13,160 nucleotides of DNA, taken from contig JBBKVS010000133.1 in NCBI GenBank assembly GCA_037968555.1, positions 1 through 13,160 of the forward strand, written 5' to 3'. The notes under the pieces are model-generated. The model ran no database searches. It was not told the origin of the DNA and worked only from the letters and a program-made list of their open reading frames with translations. The stretch is from JAWXBM01 sp037968555 (GTDB taxonomy: Bacteria; Pseudomonadota; Gammaproteobacteria; Xanthomonadales; SZUA-36). A program made the position numbers and the translations under genes. The first letter of the stretch is position 1. The number at the start of each line of letters is the position of its first letter. This document shows positions 1-6,868 of this stretch, piece by piece.

Positions 1-693
1 CTGGCGATGATGCTGGGAGCCATAGACGTTTCTGAACAGCAAGTACGCGACGCCATGATTCCACGCTCGCAGATGGTGGTTGTCCCCGCAGATCTGGATC
101 TGGAAGAATACTTGCCGCGCATTATTGAATCTGGTCATTCCCGCTTTCCCGTTATTGGTGAAGACCGGGATGGAGTGCTGGGTATCTTGCTGGCCAAAGA
201 TCTGCTGCCGCATGTGGCCTCCAACAGCGAGAACTTCGATCTGAAATCCGCCATACGTCCAGCCATGCTGATTCCTGAAAGCAAGCGCTTAAACATGCTG
301 TTGCGGGATTTTCGTGCCAGCCGTAACCACATGGCCATTGTGGTTGATGAGTACGGTGGCGTTTCCGGCCTGATCACCATTGAGGATGTTCTGGAAGAAA
401 TCGTCGGCGACATAGACGATGAATACGATGAACATGAAGACGCCCTGGTCGAGGCCATGTCTCCAGGCGTTTACCAGGTGCAGGCGCTGACACCCATAGA
501 TGAGCTGAATGAATTGATTGGCAGCGATTTCAGCGACGAGGACTATGGCACCATCGGTGGCTTGCTAATGGCTCGATTGGGTCGCGTACCAGAGTTGGAC
601 GAAGTCATCGTGCTCGATGACAACTACGAGTTTCGTGTGACCCGCGCGGAAAGTCGGCGGGTAGTGACCCTGGAACTGAATGTTCGCGATTAG
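1..693 (+). CDS. corC: CorC/YbeX CBS-domain protein (5' end outside window)
   Basis: The frame is open from base 1, so the start lies upstream; about 60 N-terminal residues are missing compared with E. coli CorC/YbeX. The visible part begins in the segment leading to the IPRSQM motif. It then has two CBS domains: the first around HSRFPVI and GILLAKDLLP, the second around HMAIVVDEYGGVSGLITIEDVLEEIVG. An acidic linker (DIDDEYDEHED) and the C-terminal CorC/HlyC transporter-associated domain (FSDEDYGTIGGLL) follow. The family is tied to Mg/Co resistance in Salmonella and, as YbeX, to ribosome and rRNA metabolism in E. coli; it is cytoplasmic, and CBS domains usually bind adenine nucleotides. In E. 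coli it sits in ybeZ-ybeY-ybeX-lnt. Here its last 14 bp overlap the next gene, which is not lnt. The family assignment is firm; the physiological role is less so. Confidence 0.95.
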   Translation: MAMMLGAIDVSEQQVRDAMIPRSQMVVVPADLDLEEYLPRIIESGHSRFPVIGEDRDGVLGILLAKDLLPHVASNSENFDLKSAIRPAMLIPESKRLNMLLRDFRASRNHMAIVVDEYGGVSGLITIEDVLEEIVGDIDDEYDEHEDALVEAMSPGVYQVQALTPIDELNELIGSDFSDEDYGTIGGLLMARLGRVPELDEVIVLDDNYEFRVTRAESRRVVTLELNVRD

Positions 694-1903
694 AGGCCCG
701 GCCGGCCGAATCAAGCTTGCCTGTGCACTGCTGCTCCTTTTTCTGTTCGCGGTTTATGCCGCTTCTGCATCGGCACAAACCGATAATTCCAGCAGCAACA
801 TGCTTCCCCAACAGTTGCAGCAGTATCAGACCGGTGTCTGGTTGGTTACTTATGGGCCGGGCGAGGTTTACTGGCAGCGCTTTGGCCACAACGGAATCTG
901 GATTCGTGATGAGGATCTGGGGCTGGATCACATTTTCAATTTCGGATTTTTTGATTTTGAACAGGAGAATTTCTTTCTGCGTTTCCTGCAAGGCCGGATG
1001 CTGTACTTTTCTGCAGCACAGCCGGCTCAAAGTGAATTCGCCCAATACATTGATGAAAACCGTTCCATTCGCCTGCAAAAGCTGGCTCTGAACGAAGAAC
1101 AGGCCCTGCGCCTGGCGGATTTCCTGGTGCGCGAAGTTCAGCCTGAGAATCGAGATTATCTCTACGACTACTACCTGAATAATTGCTCTACCCGGGTGCG
1201 TGATGCCCTGGATTTTGCCCTGGACGGCCAATTGCAAGAGCAATTTTCCAGCCAGATAGCAGAACAGAATTTTCGTGACCACACCCGGCGCCTGACGGCC
1301 ACTGATTTCTGGTTGTACCTGGGGCTGGAGGCTGGCCTGGCACATCCGGTTGATTTCCCAGTCAGCCGCTGGGACGAGTTTTTCATTCCATCTGAGCTTG
1401 CTGATGGCCTGACCCAGATACAAGCTGCAGATTTCTTGTTAGAAGAAGATGTGTTGCTGTATGAGTCCAGCCTGCAACCACCGCCTGCCAGTGCTCCCAT
1501 GCGTTGGCCGGTTTATACGCTGATATCGGTGCTGCTACTGGGCTCGATGGCTTTTCTAAGCAGGCACTTCAAACCGCTGATTCCAACTGCATGGGCTCGC
1601 GCCTGGTTGTTGACCAGTGGCCTGATAGGGTCAGTACTGGCATTCTTCTGGTTTGGCACTGATCATGCGGTAACGGCAAACAATTTCAATCTGCTGCTGT
1701 TCAATCCCTTGTTTTTGCTGGTGTTGATAGCAGGATTGCGCCGTCCCGTGGCCTGGCTGGTACTCTGCGCTGGCGCGCTGGCTTTGCTGCAAAGTGTGTT
1801 GCCTTCGCCTCCGGGCCAATATACAGCTGATGTGGTGGCAGCATTTTTGCCATTGAACCTGTGCTCGGCATGGCTGATATTGCGAGCAACCGCCAGGCGC
1901 TGA
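680..1903 (+). CDS. DUF4105/Lnb-type integral membrane protein, candidate lipoprotein N-acyltransferase
   Basis: A 407-residue protein. Residues 10-32 form a signal peptide or anchor ending in ASASA-Q. The periplasmic domain (about 50-250) has the DUF4105 hallmarks: TYGPGEVYWQRFGH (His70), FNFGFFDF, and DYYLNNCSTRVRD (Cys169). Five hydrophobic segments follow at about 276-293, 308-326, 338-352, 357-374 and 384-401, with a polar motif TDHAVTANNFN (His329) and LLFNPL between the second and third. This soluble-domain-plus-five-helix layout is that of Lnb, the Bacteroides lipoprotein N-acyltransferase; from memory, the conserved Cys and His are its likely catalytic pair. The gene overlaps corC by 14 bp, the place of lnt in many gammaproteobacteria. 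I infer it may carry out the final acylation of lipoproteins. The start ATG at 680 is preferred because the signal peptide follows at once; its ribosome binding site is weak. Family firm, function inferred. Confidence 0.88.
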   Translation: MFAIRGPAGRIKLACALLLLFLFAVYAASASAQTDNSSSNMLPQQLQQYQTGVWLVTYGPGEVYWQRFGHNGIWIRDEDLGLDHIFNFGFFDFEQENFFLRFLQGRMLYFSAAQPAQSEFAQYIDENRSIRLQKLALNEEQALRLADFLVREVQPENRDYLYDYYLNNCSTRVRDALDFALDGQLQEQFSSQIAEQNFRDHTRRLTATDFWLYLGLEAGLAHPVDFPVSRWDEFFIPSELADGLTQIQAADFLLEEDVLLYESSLQPPPASAPMRWPVYTLISVLLLGSMAFLSRHFKPLIPTAWARAWLLTSGLIGSVLAFFWFGTDHAVTANNFNLLLFNPLFLLVLIAGLRRPVAWLVLCAGALALLQSVLPSPPGQYTADVVAAFLPLNLCSAWLILRATARR

Positions 1904-1916
1904 AGCTCAGTAGTTG

Positions 1917-1933
1917 ACAGGCATATTGCCTGT
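1917..1933. terminator. Hairpin between convergent genes, weak terminator candidate
   Basis: A perfect 7-bp inverted repeat (ACAGGCA, loop TAT, TGCCTGT) lies in the 53-bp gap between two genes that end facing each other. It could stop transcription from either side. Neither strand has a T-run after the stem, so it lacks half of an intrinsic terminator and may only protect 3' ends. Confidence 0.35.
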
Positions 1934-1956
1934 TGCTACAGCCGGATCAAGGCGGA

Positions 1957-3039
1957 TCAATCACCCAGCTCTGCCAACAGCTCGGCCTGTTGTTCCTGCG
2001 TCAAGGGATCAACCAGCACGTCCAGGTTGCCACCGAGAATTTCATCCAGCTTGTATAGCGTCAGGTTGATACGGTGATCGGTTACCCGGCTTTGCGGATA
2101 GTTGTAGGTGCGCACGCGTTGTGAGCGATCACCGCTGCCAACTTGCAAGCGGCGCGCATCGGCAGTCTCTTTGGCCTGTTTGGATTGTTCCAGTTCCAGC
2201 AAGCGGGCTTTGAGCAAAGACAGGGCCCTGGCTTTGTTCTTGTGTTGTGAACGTTCGTCCTGGCATTCGATCACGATGCCAGAGGGGAAGTGGGTGACCC
2301 GAATAGCGGAATCTGTTTTGTTGATATGCTGACCGCCAGCACCTGAAGCGCGGAAGGTATCAATGCGCATATCAACGGGATTGAGATCAATCTCTTCCAC
2401 GCCTTCCGCTTCCGGCAAAATGGCGACCGTGCAGGCGGAAGTGTGAATGCGCCCTTGAGATTCCGTTTCCGGCACTCGCTGCACCCGGTGAGTTCCGGAT
2501 TCAAACTTCATGCGCGAGAAAGCTCCGTCACCTTCAACCAGCACGATGATTTCCTTGAATCCGCCATGCTCTCCATGGCTGGTACTGATTACTTCAGTGC
2601 TCCAACCCTGTCGCTCGGCATATTTCTGATACATGCGAAAAAGATCACCGGCAAAAATCGCCGCTTCATCACCACCGGTACCGGCACGTATCTCCAGAAA
2701 AATGTTGCGCTGATCATTGGGATCAACTGGCAGTAACAACAGCTGGATTTGTTGCTCCAGGTCTTCGGCCAGGCTTTTGTTCAGGCGGATATCTTCGGCA
2801 GCCATGCGACGGAGATCAAGTTCAGGCTCTGTCAGCATTTGCTGGGCTTCCTGTATGGCTGTGTCCGCATCCCGCCAGGCTTTCCAGGCCAGTACCACGG
2901 GTTCGATGTGGGCGTATTCGCGTGACAGATTCCTGAATCGATCCGGGTCAGAAAATGCTTCCGGCTGGGCCAGCAACAAGGCTATTTCCTCGTACCGATC
3001 CGCCACATGCCGCAGCCTTTGGTGTATTGAAGTCTTCAA
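1957..3039 (-). CDS. prfA: Peptide chain release factor 1 (RF1)
   Basis: A 360-residue protein, the same length as E. coli RF1 and alignable throughout. It ends translation at UAA and UAG. Stop-codon recognition maps to Pro190-Glu191-Thr192 (PxT motif; E. coli has Pro-Ala-Thr). Peptide release maps to GGQ at 235-237 within SGAGGQHINKTDSA; Gln237 is the residue methylated by PrmC in E. coli. The start is TTG at 3039: MKTSIHQRL aligns with MKPSIVAKL of E. coli, and no ATG fits. The TTG overlaps the hemA stop as TTGA, which suggests translational coupling; two AAGG-type binding sites lie just upstream on the minus strand (3042-3055). prmC, usually next after prfA, is absent: the 3' end faces the Lnb-like gene instead. 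Confidence 0.97.
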   Translation of the reverse strand: MKTSIHQRLRHVADRYEEIALLLAQPEAFSDPDRFRNLSREYAHIEPVVLAWKAWRDADTAIQEAQQMLTEPELDLRRMAAEDIRLNKSLAEDLEQQIQLLLLPVDPNDQRNIFLEIRAGTGGDEAAIFAGDLFRMYQKYAERQGWSTEVISTSHGEHGGFKEIIVLVEGDGAFSRMKFESGTHRVQRVPETESQGRIHTSACTVAILPEAEGVEEIDLNPVDMRIDTFRASGAGGQHINKTDSAIRVTHFPSGIVIECQDERSQHKNKARALSLLKARLLELEQSKQAKETADARRLQVGSGDRSQRVRTYNYPQSRVTDHRINLTLYKLDEILGGNLDVLVDPLTQEQQAELLAELGD

Positions 3040-4328
3040 TTATCCTTATCCCTTACTTCATTTTCTCCATTAATGCGGTCGGCCTCGCCAAAAATGCGTT
3101 CGGCTGCCCGCAGTACTGTGTAGTCCTGGTCTTCAGCGGCCTGGCGTAAGTTCAGACTGGGCTGGTGCAAAATCCGGTTGGTCAAAGTGCTGGCCAATTG
3201 TGCCAGAACTTCGTTCGAATCCTGACCCGCATCCAGGCGTTTTTGTGCTCTTTGCACCAATTCCAGTTCGTGTCCATGGGCTTGCAGGCGAATCCTTTCC
3301 AGCGAGCGAGCGGCGCGTAAACCGGAAAGCCAGCGCATGAAGTTATTGGCCGCCTTTTCCACTTCTTCACTGGCTGATTCTGCTGCTTCCGCTCTTTGTT
3401 GTTGGTTTTCATCCACAACCTGTTGCAGGTCGTCAATCGTGTATAGGTAAACATCATCCAGCTCTGCGCAGGCAGGATCTATATCCCTGGGTACGGCGAT
3501 ATCCACCAGGAACATCGGCCTGTGACGGCGCTTTTTCAAGGCTTGCCGCACATCTTCACTGCTGATGATCTGTGTAGGGCTGGATGTGGAACTGATCAAT
3601 ATGTCTGCGCGTGGCAAAACCTCGTGTAATTGTTCCAGCGCGGTAGCTTTGGCGCCCAGTTCAGCTGCCAACTGCTGCGCCTTTTCCAGGCTGCGATTGA
3701 CGATTTCAATTCGCGCTATACCTTGCTCGCGCAGGTGCTTGCCGCACAATTGAATCATGTCACCCGCGCCCAGTAATACGACATTCTGGTCGACCAGTTT
3801 GCCAAAAATCTGCCTTGCCAATACAACGGCTGTGTAGGCGACAGAAACCGGATGCTTGCCTATGCCACTGGAGTTACGAATCTCTTTGGCGGTGGCAAAA
3901 GTGTGTTGAAACAAGCGATCCAGTACCCGGGCGACGCCGCCAGCATCCCGACCCGCTTGCCAGGCTTCTTTTAATTGGCCCAGTATCTGTGGTTCTCCCA
4001 GTACCAGTGAGTCCAGTCCCCCAGCAACCCGAATCAGATGACGCACAGCATCCAGGCCTTGGTGATAATAAAAATATTGCTGCAGCGGCTCGGTCTTGCG
4101 CCAATCTGCCGAATGTAGCCAGTTCAGCAACTCATTGCGCACTTCTGCTGCAGCCAGGCAGTAAATTTCAGTGCGATTGCAAGTACCCAGTATCAAGGCT
4201 TCTTCCACGCCCTCGATTTGCAACAATTGTTGCACGCGTAAGCCATACTCGGCCGGGTTAATGGCCACTTGCTCCCTTACTTCAAGGGGTGCTGTGTGGT
4301 GACTGATTCCAAGGATAAATAGAGGCAT
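3036..4328 (-). CDS. hemA: Glutamyl-tRNA reductase
   Basis: 430 residues from ATG at 4328. The protein reduces glutamyl-tRNA to glutamate-1-semialdehyde with NADPH, the first committed step of C5 tetrapyrrole synthesis. It starts MPLFILGISHHTAPLEVRE, matching the family N-terminus. The catalytic Cys50 is in GTCNRTE, as in E. coli. His97 and the signature RVAGGLDSLVLGEPQILGQ follow. The Rossmann nucleotide-binding loop is LLGAGDM at about 185-191, and the C-terminal dimerisation helices carry LTNRILHQPS. A longer reading from 4406 adds 26 residues without family resemblance, so I rejected it. No strong ribosome binding site is visible before 4328. hemA is transcribed away from the TPR lipoprotein gene and runs into prfA with a 4-bp overlap, as in the E. 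coli hemA-prfA pair. Confidence 0.96.
   Translation of the reverse strand: MPLFILGISHHTAPLEVREQVAINPAEYGLRVQQLLQIEGVEEALILGTCNRTEIYCLAAAEVRNELLNWLHSADWRKTEPLQQYFYYHQGLDAVRHLIRVAGGLDSLVLGEPQILGQLKEAWQAGRDAGGVARVLDRLFQHTFATAKEIRNSSGIGKHPVSVAYTAVVLARQIFGKLVDQNVVLLGAGDMIQLCGKHLREQGIARIEIVNRSLEKAQQLAAELGAKATALEQLHEVLPRADILISSTSSPTQIISSEDVRQALKKRRHRPMFLVDIAVPRDIDPACAELDDVYLYTIDDLQQVVDENQQQRAEAAESASEEVEKAANNFMRWLSGLRAARSLERIRLQAHGHELELVQRAQKRLDAGQDSNEVLAQLASTLTNRILHQPSLNLRQAAEDQDYTVLRAAERIFGEADRINGENEVRDKDN
3042..3055 (-). promoter_or_regulatory. Ribosome binding site(s) supporting the TTG start of prfA
   Basis: Read on the minus strand, the end of hemA holds TAAGGGATAAGGAT followed by AA and TTG. 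Either AAGG core lies at a usable distance (4 or about 10 nt) from the TTG at 3039. This supports TTG as the true prfA start. Confidence 0.55.
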
Positions 4329-4437
4329 AACGCTAATGGCTTCGTGCTGATTCTGCTTTGGAGCTGAACTCAATCCAATTAAACGCGTCAAAAACGGGCA
4401 AACCACTTCTCAATAATCGCAGCTGCGCAAATGTCGA

Positions 4438-4466
4438 TTGGTTCAGTGCAGTCAAGCGGGTATCCT
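4438..4466 (+). promoter_or_regulatory. Weak promoter candidate in the hemA / TPR-lipoprotein divergent gap
   Basis: The 167-bp gap (4329-4495) must hold start signals for both directions. On the + strand TTGGTT (4438-4443), a 17-bp spacer and TATCCT (4461-4466) make a poor sigma70 match (3/6 and 4/6) 30 bp before the ATG at 4496. On the minus strand a TTGACG lies within 4380-4400 but has no good -10 partner. Both are tentative. Confidence 0.22.
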
Positions 4467-4495
4467 GTGTGGTCAGATTATTAGGGTATTGTTTC

Positions 4496-6220
4496 ATGAT
4501 TCGCTTTCGATTTGTTCTGCTAGCTCTGCTTTATCCCCTGACTTCCTGCGCGGCCAACCCGGTAGAACCGGTCGCGGAGGAAGCTGACTCGGCTCAGCCG
4601 TCGGCTGTGCAGACTGACACATCAGCCCCGGATGGGGCCAACATCGATGAAGAAGTGATGTTTCGCGTCATGGCCGCTGAAATGCGCGGCAATGACGGCG
4701 ACATGGAAGGAGCAGTCGGTGATTACCTTGCGGCTGCTATGGAGTCAGACGATCCACAGGTCGCCATGCGGGCTACGCGGGTTGCTTTTGCTGCCCAGGC
4801 CTGGCAGCAGGCATCCATGGCTGCTGATCGCTGGACACTGCTGGATCCGCAGAATCTTGCAGCTCATGAGGCAGCTGCACTGTCCATGCTGGCCACGGCC
4901 GACTATGCAGCGGCAGAAATGCATTTGCGCCGCATTTTGGAGTTGGCCCCGGATAAGGATGCCGCCTGGGGCATGGTAGCCAATTTGCTGGGGCGCTCTG
5001 CCAGCCCGGAAAAGGCAGCACGGCTGCTCGAGTCTTTGCTGAAAACTGAGGGCGAGGAGAACAATGCTGCCGGCATTTTTGCGCAGAGCCAACTGGCAGC
5101 CCGCCTGGGAGACTTTGATCAAGCCTATGGCTTAGCGATCCAAGCGGCTGAATTGAATCCTGGTCGACAGAATTATTTGCTTTGGGCTGGTCAGTTGGCC
5201 CGGCAGCAGGAAAACAATGAGCAGGCCCTGGAATACGTGCGCCAAGCCTGGGAACTCGATCCACGAGGCCATGACATTACTCTGGCATATGCTGACCTGC
5301 TGGCGAAAAACCAGCAACCCGATAAAGCGCGTGATCTGATGCGTAATATGCAACAGACGCCTGACATATTGCTGTCACGCATTCTGTTTGAGCTTACGGC
5401 CAAGGACATGACGGCCGCGCTGTCGATCTATCAGGAGTTCAAAGCGCTGGATTTTGAGAACAGCAGCGAAAAAGCCTTTTACCTGGGGCAGTCGGCGGAT
5501 GCTCTGGGCTTGAGCCAGGATGCCATCGACAGTTTTGCAAAAATCAAACGAGGCCAGTTTTTCCTCGCTGCTACCGCCAGGACCGCTGAATTGCAAGCGC
5601 AAAAGGGCGATATTGAGGCGGCCCGCCAAACATTGGCAATTTTACGACGCCAGCCAGATGAAACGATAATTGAACAGTCCTGGTTAAGCGAAGCCCAGAT
5701 TTTGCAACAGGCAGGGAGAGCCGATGAGGCTATCGCTGTTTTGGATGAAGCACTACAGCAATTCAATCAGTCCACGTCCTTGCGCTATTCGCGTGCTCTG
5801 GTAGCAGCCGAACAGGGAAATATTGAACTGGCGGAATCAGACTTGTTGTTTGTGCTGGCCCAGGACTCTGAAAATGCCCCGGCACTCAATGCTTTGGGTT
5901 ATACCCTGGCGGATCAGACCGACCGGCTGGATGAGGCTGAGGACCTGATACACAGAGCCTACGAACTGTTGCCTGAAGACCCGGCTATCACCGACAGCAT
6001 GGGTTGGGTGGCTTTCAAGCAAGGTCGTCTGGACGAGGCCGAATCCTATTTGCGACAGGCATTAAGCCTGGACAACAATCCTGAAATCGCCGCCCACCTG
6101 GGTGAAGTTTTATGGGTCATGGGCCGCCAGGATGAAGCACGGTCTGTTTGGAGCGAAGCATTGGAATCAGATCGGGAAAACAAGGTGTTGAACCAGACCC
6201 TGAAACGCTTGCAACCTTGA
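4496..6220 (+). CDS. lbcA: TPR-repeat outer-membrane lipoprotein, LbcA-like
   Basis: 574 residues from ATG at 4496. A lipoprotein signal peptide runs from MIRFRF to the lipobox LTSC, with the acylated residue at Cys18 and Ala at +2, so outer-membrane sorting is expected. An acidic, Pro-rich linker follows, then TPR-like helix pairs to the C-terminus. The clearest stretches are LGDFDQAYGLAIQAAELNP, RLDEAEDLIHRAYELLPEDP and RLDEAESYLRQALSLDNNP. The slot between hemA and lolB is that of P. aeruginosa PA4667 (LbcA), an outer-membrane lipoprotein that binds and activates the periplasmic protease CtpA, which degrades peptidoglycan cross-link hydrolases. No ctpA is visible here. A longer reading from 4358 would bury the signal peptide behind 46 residues. 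Lipoprotein and TPR calls are firm; LbcA identity rests on synteny, length and architecture. Confidence 0.85.
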   Translation: MIRFRFVLLALLYPLTSCAANPVEPVAEEADSAQPSAVQTDTSAPDGANIDEEVMFRVMAAEMRGNDGDMEGAVGDYLAAAMESDDPQVAMRATRVAFAAQAWQQASMAADRWTLLDPQNLAAHEAAALSMLATADYAAAEMHLRRILELAPDKDAAWGMVANLLGRSASPEKAARLLESLLKTEGEENNAAGIFAQSQLAARLGDFDQAYGLAIQAAELNPGRQNYLLWAGQLARQQENNEQALEYVRQAWELDPRGHDITLAYADLLAKNQQPDKARDLMRNMQQTPDILLSRILFELTAKDMTAALSIYQEFKALDFENSSEKAFYLGQSADALGLSQDAIDSFAKIKRGQFFLAATARTAELQAQKGDIEAARQTLAILRRQPDETIIEQSWLSEAQILQQAGRADEAIAVLDEALQQFNQSTSLRYSRALVAAEQGNIELAESDLLFVLAQDSENAPALNALGYTLADQTDRLDEAEDLIHRAYELLPEDPAITDSMGWVAFKQGRLDEAESYLRQALSLDNNPEIAAHLGEVLWVMGRQDEARSVWSEALESDRENKVLNQTLKRLQP

Positions 6221-6858
6221 AAACCGCTTTGAATTTATTCCTGAGCCGCTATGCCGCAATTTCAGTGCTTGCTCTAATGCTGTCGGCGTGTGCAACTCAA
6301 GCGGCGAAATCTCCTGGGCCTGGCGCCGAGCATGCTTATCAACAAAGGCATGATTACCTGGTTGCTTTAGACGCCTGGAGCCTGTCAGGCCGCCTCGCGG
6401 CTGATAACAGAAAAGAAGGTGGTAGCGGCTCATTGACCTGGCAACACAATGGCAGTGTAACTCGCATGTCCTTTCGCGGGGCCATGGGTAAGGGCGCCTG
6501 GGAGCTACATGCAAGCCCGGGTCAAGCCAATCTTCGCCTAGCGGACGGCCGCGAATATTCGGCTGCAACGATTGCTGAATTGGTTTCCTTGCATATGAAT
6601 ACCAAAGTTCCGGTGGATGCGCTGACGTGGTGGGTGTTGGGTCTGGCGCAGCCGAAGGTATGGGAAAACCGACAATTGGATGAAGAAGGCAGAATTACCA
6701 GCCTGAGGCAATTGGGATGGGATGTGAGCTTCAGCGGCTACAAACTCGAAGAACAGGTTTGGCTACCCGGCAAACTGGTGGCGCGCAACCAGGACCATAC
6801 TGTCAAACTGGCCATCAGCGACTGGAACCTGCAACCAGACACGCCCAGGCCAGACTGA
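6217..6858 (+). CDS. lolB: Outer-membrane lipoprotein receptor LolB
   Basis: 213 residues from TTG at 6217. LolB receives lipoproteins from LolA in the periplasm and inserts them into the outer membrane; it is itself a lipoprotein. The lipobox LSAC places the acylated residue at Cys25, with Ala at +2. Family features are WSLSGRLAA, SGSLTWQHNG, GAWELHASPG, LTWWVLGLAQP and a C-terminal KLAISDWNL. Length is close to E. coli LolB (207). The loop that reads NPLG in E. coli, which holds the Leu needed for membrane transfer, appears here as GAMG, with Met in that place by my hand alignment. I chose TTG because it overlaps the preceding stop as TTGA and gives a normal signal peptide; the ATG at 6148 would add 23 residues before it. 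No clear ribosome binding site is present, so translation is probably coupled to lbcA. Confidence 0.93.
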   Translation: MKTALNLFLSRYAAISVLALMLSACATQAAKSPGPGAEHAYQQRHDYLVALDAWSLSGRLAADNRKEGGSGSLTWQHNGSVTRMSFRGAMGKGAWELHASPGQANLRLADGREYSAATIAELVSLHMNTKVPVDALTWWVLGLAQPKVWENRQLDEEGRITSLRQLGWDVSFSGYKLEEQVWLPGKLVARNQDHTVKLAISDWNLQPDTPRPD

Positions 6859-6868
6859 AGGTTTCAAC

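Noticed and set aside
605..1423. A 272-codon minus-strand frame opposite the Lnb-like gene.
   Set aside because: The + strand protein has clear domain motifs, a signal peptide and membrane helices; the antisense product shows none of these.
2443..2736. A 97-codon + strand frame, and others, opposite prfA.
   Set aside because: They are shadows of RF1, which aligns with E. coli RF1 across its whole length.
4329..4406. A 26-residue N-terminal extension of hemA from ATG 4406.
   Set aside because: Glutamyl-tRNA reductases begin near MPLFILGISHHTAP; the extension has no family resemblance and would push catalytic Cys50 to 76.
4358..4495. A 46-residue extension of the LbcA-like gene.
   Set aside because: It would place a lipoprotein signal peptide inside the chain and overlap the hemA start region.
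6148..6216. ATG start of lolB at 6148, inside lbcA.
   Set aside because: It would add 23 charged residues before the signal peptide. TTG 6217 gives a normal lipoprotein signal and a coupled TTGA junction.
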